Assembly: GCA_021786915.1 (NCBI GenBank)
Contig: JAJYMP010000195.1
Location: 1-7,620, forward strand
Direction: 5' to 3'
Length of the DNA stretch: 7,620 nucleotides
Source: Chloroflexota bacterium
GTDB lineage: Bacteria > Chloroflexota > Limnocylindria > Limnocylindrales > CSP1-4
Shown: positions 5,545-7,620 of the stretch, one piece after another
How the letters are laid out: each line of letters begins with the position of its first letter
Numbering within the stretch: the first letter of the stretch is position 1
Notes under the pieces: model-generated
Databases searched by the model: none
What the model saw: the letters and a program-made list of their open reading frames with translations, nothing else
What the model was told of the DNA's origin: nothing
Translations under genes and position numbers: made by a program

Positions 5545-6051
5545 ATGAACGTCCGACGGATCCTGCTCCTCACAGTCGTGGCGATGTTCGTCGCCGCGGT
5601 GGGTGTCGCCTCATATGCCTGGTCGAACGGCGTTCGGTTCTACGCCGTCGACTCGGGCTCCATGTCGCCGACCTTCAACGCCGGCGCTCTTGTCGTGGAC
5701 CAGCCCGTTGGCCCGACGACCGTCTTCGCAGTCGGGGACGTCATCACCTTCCACCCAACCCCCGGCTACACGGCGACGCACCGCATCGTCACAATCAGCA
5801 CGGAAGGGATCACAACCAAGGGCGATGCCAACCCGAGCGGCGACATCGGCTACATCCAGCCGAGCATGGTCGCTGGTCGTGTCGCGTTCTCCGTCCCCTT
5901 CGCAGGGTATGCGGTGGTCTTCCTGCGGAATCCGTTCGGCGTGGCAGCGCTCCTCGTCCTGCTCATCGGCCTCGCCGTGGTCTGGGAACTCACCGAGGCC
6001 AAGCCAGCCCCGAAACAGGCCCCGACGACCCTGGGTGAGGACCTGCCGTGA
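5545..6051 (+). CDS. Signal peptidase I, S26B Ser-His type (SipW/archaeal-like)
   Basis: This is a membrane serine protease that removes signal peptides on the outer face of the membrane. From the ATG at 5545 it has 168 residues; AGGGT at 5536-5540 is a modest ribosome site. An upstream in-frame ATG (5500) would place the intercistronic hairpin inside the gene and is disfavoured. A membrane anchor (about 5-25) is followed by VDSGSMSPTF with nucleophile Ser39, then GDVITFHP, and then ATHRIV with His79. The His stands where Lep-type bacterial enzymes have the general-base Lys, which marks the ER/archaeal/SipW subgroup. TKGDANPSGD (Asp94, Asp100) and VAGRVAFSVPFAGY complete the conserved boxes. 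A second membrane span lies at about 131-148, before a short Pro-rich tail. It sits between two genes whose products carry SipW-type signals, which it very likely cleaves. The stop overlaps the next start (GTGA). Confidence 0.92.
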   Translation: MNVRRILLLTVVAMFVAAVGVASYAWSNGVRFYAVDSGSMSPTFNAGALVVDQPVGPTTVFAVGDVITFHPTPGYTATHRIVTISTEGITTKGDANPSGDIGYIQPSMVAGRVAFSVPFAGYAVVFLRNPFGVAALLVLLIGLAVVWELTEAKPAPKQAPTTLGEDLP

Positions 6052-6908
6052 CCCGTCGTCGTGTCATCGCGCTGTGGATCTCATGCGTCGCCATCCTCGT
6101 TGCGATGCAGATCGCCTATCGCGTCACTGACACGACGGCCTACTTCACCGATTCCGTGTCCGGCTCGATCACGGGCACGATCGGTGGCCCGACCCCGACG
6201 CCGACCCCTGTCGTCCCGCCGACCCCGCCCGAGTGTGCCGGCATGACGTTCTCCCAGGTGATCGTGGGTACCGAGAGCAACGACGTCATTCACGCCGGCA
6301 ATGGGGGCGCGCTCGTGTTCGGCCTCGGGGGCGACGACACGATCTATGGGGGCAACGGCAAGGACTGCCTGGTGGGCGGCCCCGGCAACGACACGCTGGT
6401 TGGCGGCAACGGCAAGGACGTCCTGCTCGGCGGGGACGGCAATGACACGCTCCACGGCGGCGGCGACGGCGACGTCATCGAGGGCGGCAATGGCAAGGAC
6501 GCCCTCGACGGGGGCGACGGCATCGATAACTGCTACGGCACCGCGAAGGACACCTTCGAGGGCTGTGAGACGGTCTCGGATGCAGCCGCGGGCGCAACCC
6601 CGCCCCCGGCACCCGTGAACAACATCGCGCCGGCGACCGCGACGCCGTCTCCAGCCCCGACGTCTGCGCCAGGCGCGACCGCGAACCCCGACCCGACGGC
6701 ATCGCCCGACCCGATGCCGGTGCCGACGCCGGACCCGACCACACCCACACCAGCCGACTCGATCGCAACACCTGAGCCGACGCAGCCCACAGCGGCCCCG
6801 ACGGGCGCGCTCATTCCGACGGCCGTTCCGGCCACGACGCCCGACCCCTCCACGCCGTCCCCGGCCCCGACGGCTTCGGCTTCGGCTTCGGCTTCGGCGT
6901 CAGGCTGA
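6048..6908 (+). CDS. SipW-type secreted RTX-like calcium-binding repeat protein with Pro/Thr-rich tail
   Basis: This is a secreted or surface protein of 286 residues. The GTG start overlaps the peptidase stop and has GGTGAGG at 6034-6040. Residues 1-31 are a signal peptide (RRR, hydrophobic core, DTTAYFTDS) with the same AYFTDS block as the TasA-like protein. A PTPTPTP linker (49-61) follows. Residues about 92-163 hold eight nonapeptides of the RTX type, GGxGxDxLx (for example GGNGKDCLV, GGPGNDTLV, GGDGNDTLH), which in known proteins fold as a parallel beta roll binding Ca2+ in its turns. After the Cys-containing closing segment (Cys162, Cys173) comes a roughly 100-residue Pro/Thr/Ala/Ser/Asp tail ending in (Ala-Ser)5-Gly. 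No type I secretion signal, LPxTG or membrane anchor is visible, and no ABC transporter gene is nearby, so export is probably by Sec with cleavage by the adjacent peptidase. The exact role is unknown. Confidence 0.88.
   Translation: MTRRRVIALWISCVAILVAMQIAYRVTDTTAYFTDSVSGSITGTIGGPTPTPTPVVPPTPPECAGMTFSQVIVGTESNDVIHAGNGGALVFGLGGDDTIYGGNGKDCLVGGPGNDTLVGGNGKDVLLGGDGNDTLHGGGDGDVIEGGNGKDALDGGDGIDNCYGTAKDTFEGCETVSDAAAGATPPPAPVNNIAPATATPSPAPTSAPGATANPDPTASPDPMPVPTPDPTTPTPADSIATPEPTQPTAAPTGALIPTAVPATTPDPSTPSPAPTASASASASASG
6321..6536 (+). repeat. 27-base tandem repeats encoding RTX nonapeptides
   Basis: About eight imperfect 27-base units encode GGxGxDxLx. The block ggcaacggcaaggac is identical at 6351-6365 and 6405-6419, and recurs with one change at 6486-6500. 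NGKD and NGND/PGND units alternate at first, which gives an 18-residue (54-base) super-period and suggests growth by duplication of a two-unit block. Confidence 0.8.
6872..6901 (+). repeat. GGCTTC hexamer tandem repeat at gene end
   Basis: Four exact GGCTTC units (6872-6895) and one variant, GGCGTC (6896-6901), encode the terminal (Ala-Ser)5 of the RTX-like protein. The six-base unit keeps the frame, so slippage would change only tail length. Confidence 0.75.
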
Positions 6909-6939
6909 CCGGCCGGCTCGCGGCGGCATGACGACCCGC

Positions 6940-6996
6940 GCAGGGCTCGCCCTGCCCCGGGCCAGGCTGTCCGTCACGCGGCTCCACGGTGCGTGA
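6940..6996. terminator. Two hairpins between convergent genes
   Basis: GCAGGG (6940-6945) pairs with CCCTGC (6950-6955) around a CTCG tetraloop. TCACGC (6974-6979) pairs with GCGTGA (6991-6996) around 11 bases. They lie in the 143-base gap between the RTX-like gene and the leftward hydrolase gene and may end either transcript. No T-run follows on either strand, so the strength as terminators is unclear. Confidence 0.35.
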
Positions 6997-7051
6997 GCGC
7001 GAGTGGCCGTTGCCATCGACTCGACCTTGGCGGGCTCGCTCTCGGAGTTCC

Positions 7052-7620
7052 TCAGCGGGCGGCCGCGTCGATCCCGACGACCTCCACTTCGCGGACCGGC
7101 GGCAGCGCGTCGGGGCGCCGGTTGGCGAGCGCAGGGATCTGGCGCCGGGCGGCGTCCGCTAGGCCGAGGTCGATCTCCGCGCGGACGATCGCCTCGCCCG
7201 AGCCCGCCGACGCGATCACGTGCCCCCAGGGGTCCACGACCATCGAGTGGCCCCAGGCCGGGATGGCGCCATGGCCGCCGTTCCCGCATGCCGCCGCAGC
7301 CAGCACCCAGGCGCCGTTCTCGATGGCCCGGGCTCGGAGCAGCACCTCCCAGTGGTCTCGGCCCGTGCGCTCGGTGAACACGGCCGGGACGGCGAGCAGG
7401 GTCGCCCCAGCCCCAGCCAGCGCGCGGTACAGCTCGGGGAACCGCAGGTCGTAGCAGATCGACAGGCCCAGCCCGACACCGTCAATGCTCGCTACGACGG
7501 CCCGGTCGCCGGCCGTCACCCGCGCGGATTCGTTGTCGGACGGCCCGTCGTCAACGGCCACGTCGAACAGGTGGAGCTTGCGGTACGTGGCCGCGAGGGC
7601 GCCCGCGCGGTCGAACAGGG
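7052..7620 (-). CDS. Carbon-nitrogen hydrolase (nitrilase superfamily, Nit1/Nit2-like), 5' end outside window
   Basis: This is the C-terminal 188 or so residues of an amidase/nitrilase-superfamily enzyme, usually about 260-280 residues, which hydrolyses a C-N bond through a Glu-Lys-Cys triad. The frame is open to the window edge at 7620. The catalytic Lys is in ATYRKLHLFDV (Lys codon 7577-7579) and the nucleophile Cys is in GLSICYDLRFPELYR (codon 7454-7456). The fourth family Glu is visible in RDHWEVLLRARAIENGAWV. The first catalytic Glu must lie beyond the window. The CYDLRFPELYR and RARAIEN motifs point to the Nit1/Nit2 branch (deaminated-glutathione or omega-amidase type), but the substrate cannot be fixed. 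AAAACG stands where many relatives have AAAQCG. It is convergent with, and probably unrelated to, the matrix cassette. Confidence 0.92.
   Translation of the reverse strand, partial: LFDRAGALAATYRKLHLFDVAVDDGPSDNESARVTAGDRAVVASIDGVGLGLSICYDLRFPELYRALAGAGATLLAVPAVFTERTGRDHWEVLLRARAIENGAWVLAAAACGNGGHGAIPAWGHSMVVDPWGHVIASAGSGEAIVRAEIDLGLADAARRQIPALANRRPDALPPVREVEVVGIDAAAR

Noticed and set aside
4698..6908. Phage or mobile-element cargo
   Set aside because: There is no integrase, transposase, direct-repeat boundary or change of base composition around the cassette within the window.

Overview
The window is about 70% G+C with tightly packed genes, GTG starts, GTGA stop/start overlaps and Pro/Thr-rich extracellular tails. 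This style fits an uncultured Chloroflexota (for example a Limnocylindria-like lineage) or, less likely, an actinobacterium. That placement is inference from style only: there is no rRNA or marker gene here. No transposase, phage gene, integrase or CRISPR array was seen.

Layout. The first 16 bases hold the first five codons of a leftward gene with a textbook Shine-Dalgarno. A 370-base gap with an 11-bp hairpin follows, then a leftward DUF1444-like hypothetical gene (387-1106). A divergent 412-base gap leads to a rightward two-component pair: a polytopic membrane histidine kinase of the NarL/DesK type (about 1519-3081) and its LuxR/NarL-family response regulator (3078-3740), translationally coupled by a GTGA overlap. 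A leftward gene for a small protein with a PH-like C-terminal half (3767-4300) converges on them.

The centre of interest is 4301-6908. A 397-base leader/promoter region carries repeated CGTA-N6-TACG dyads, a GGTGAC/GTCACC palindrome and a possible four-way-junction RNA. After it come three rightward genes: a TasA/CalY-like surface or matrix protein with a SipW-type signal peptide (4698-5480), a Ser-His S26B signal peptidase of the SipW/archaeal type (5545-6051), and an RTX-like calcium-binding repeat protein that itself carries a SipW-type signal peptide (6048-6908, GTGA overlap with the peptidase). Both exported proteins have the same AYFTDS block at the predicted cleavage site. The cassette therefore reads as a dedicated peptidase with its two substrates, one fibre-like and one a Ca2+ beta-roll on a Pro/Thr-rich stalk, plausibly building a calcium-dependent extracellular matrix or surface fibre.

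The window closes with a leftward carbon-nitrogen hydrolase of the Nit1/Nit2 type (7052 to beyond 7620), convergent with the RTX gene and separated from it by two hairpins.

The NarL-type regulator lies about 560 bases from the dyad-rich leader. A link between this two-component system and the matrix cassette is possible but unproven.
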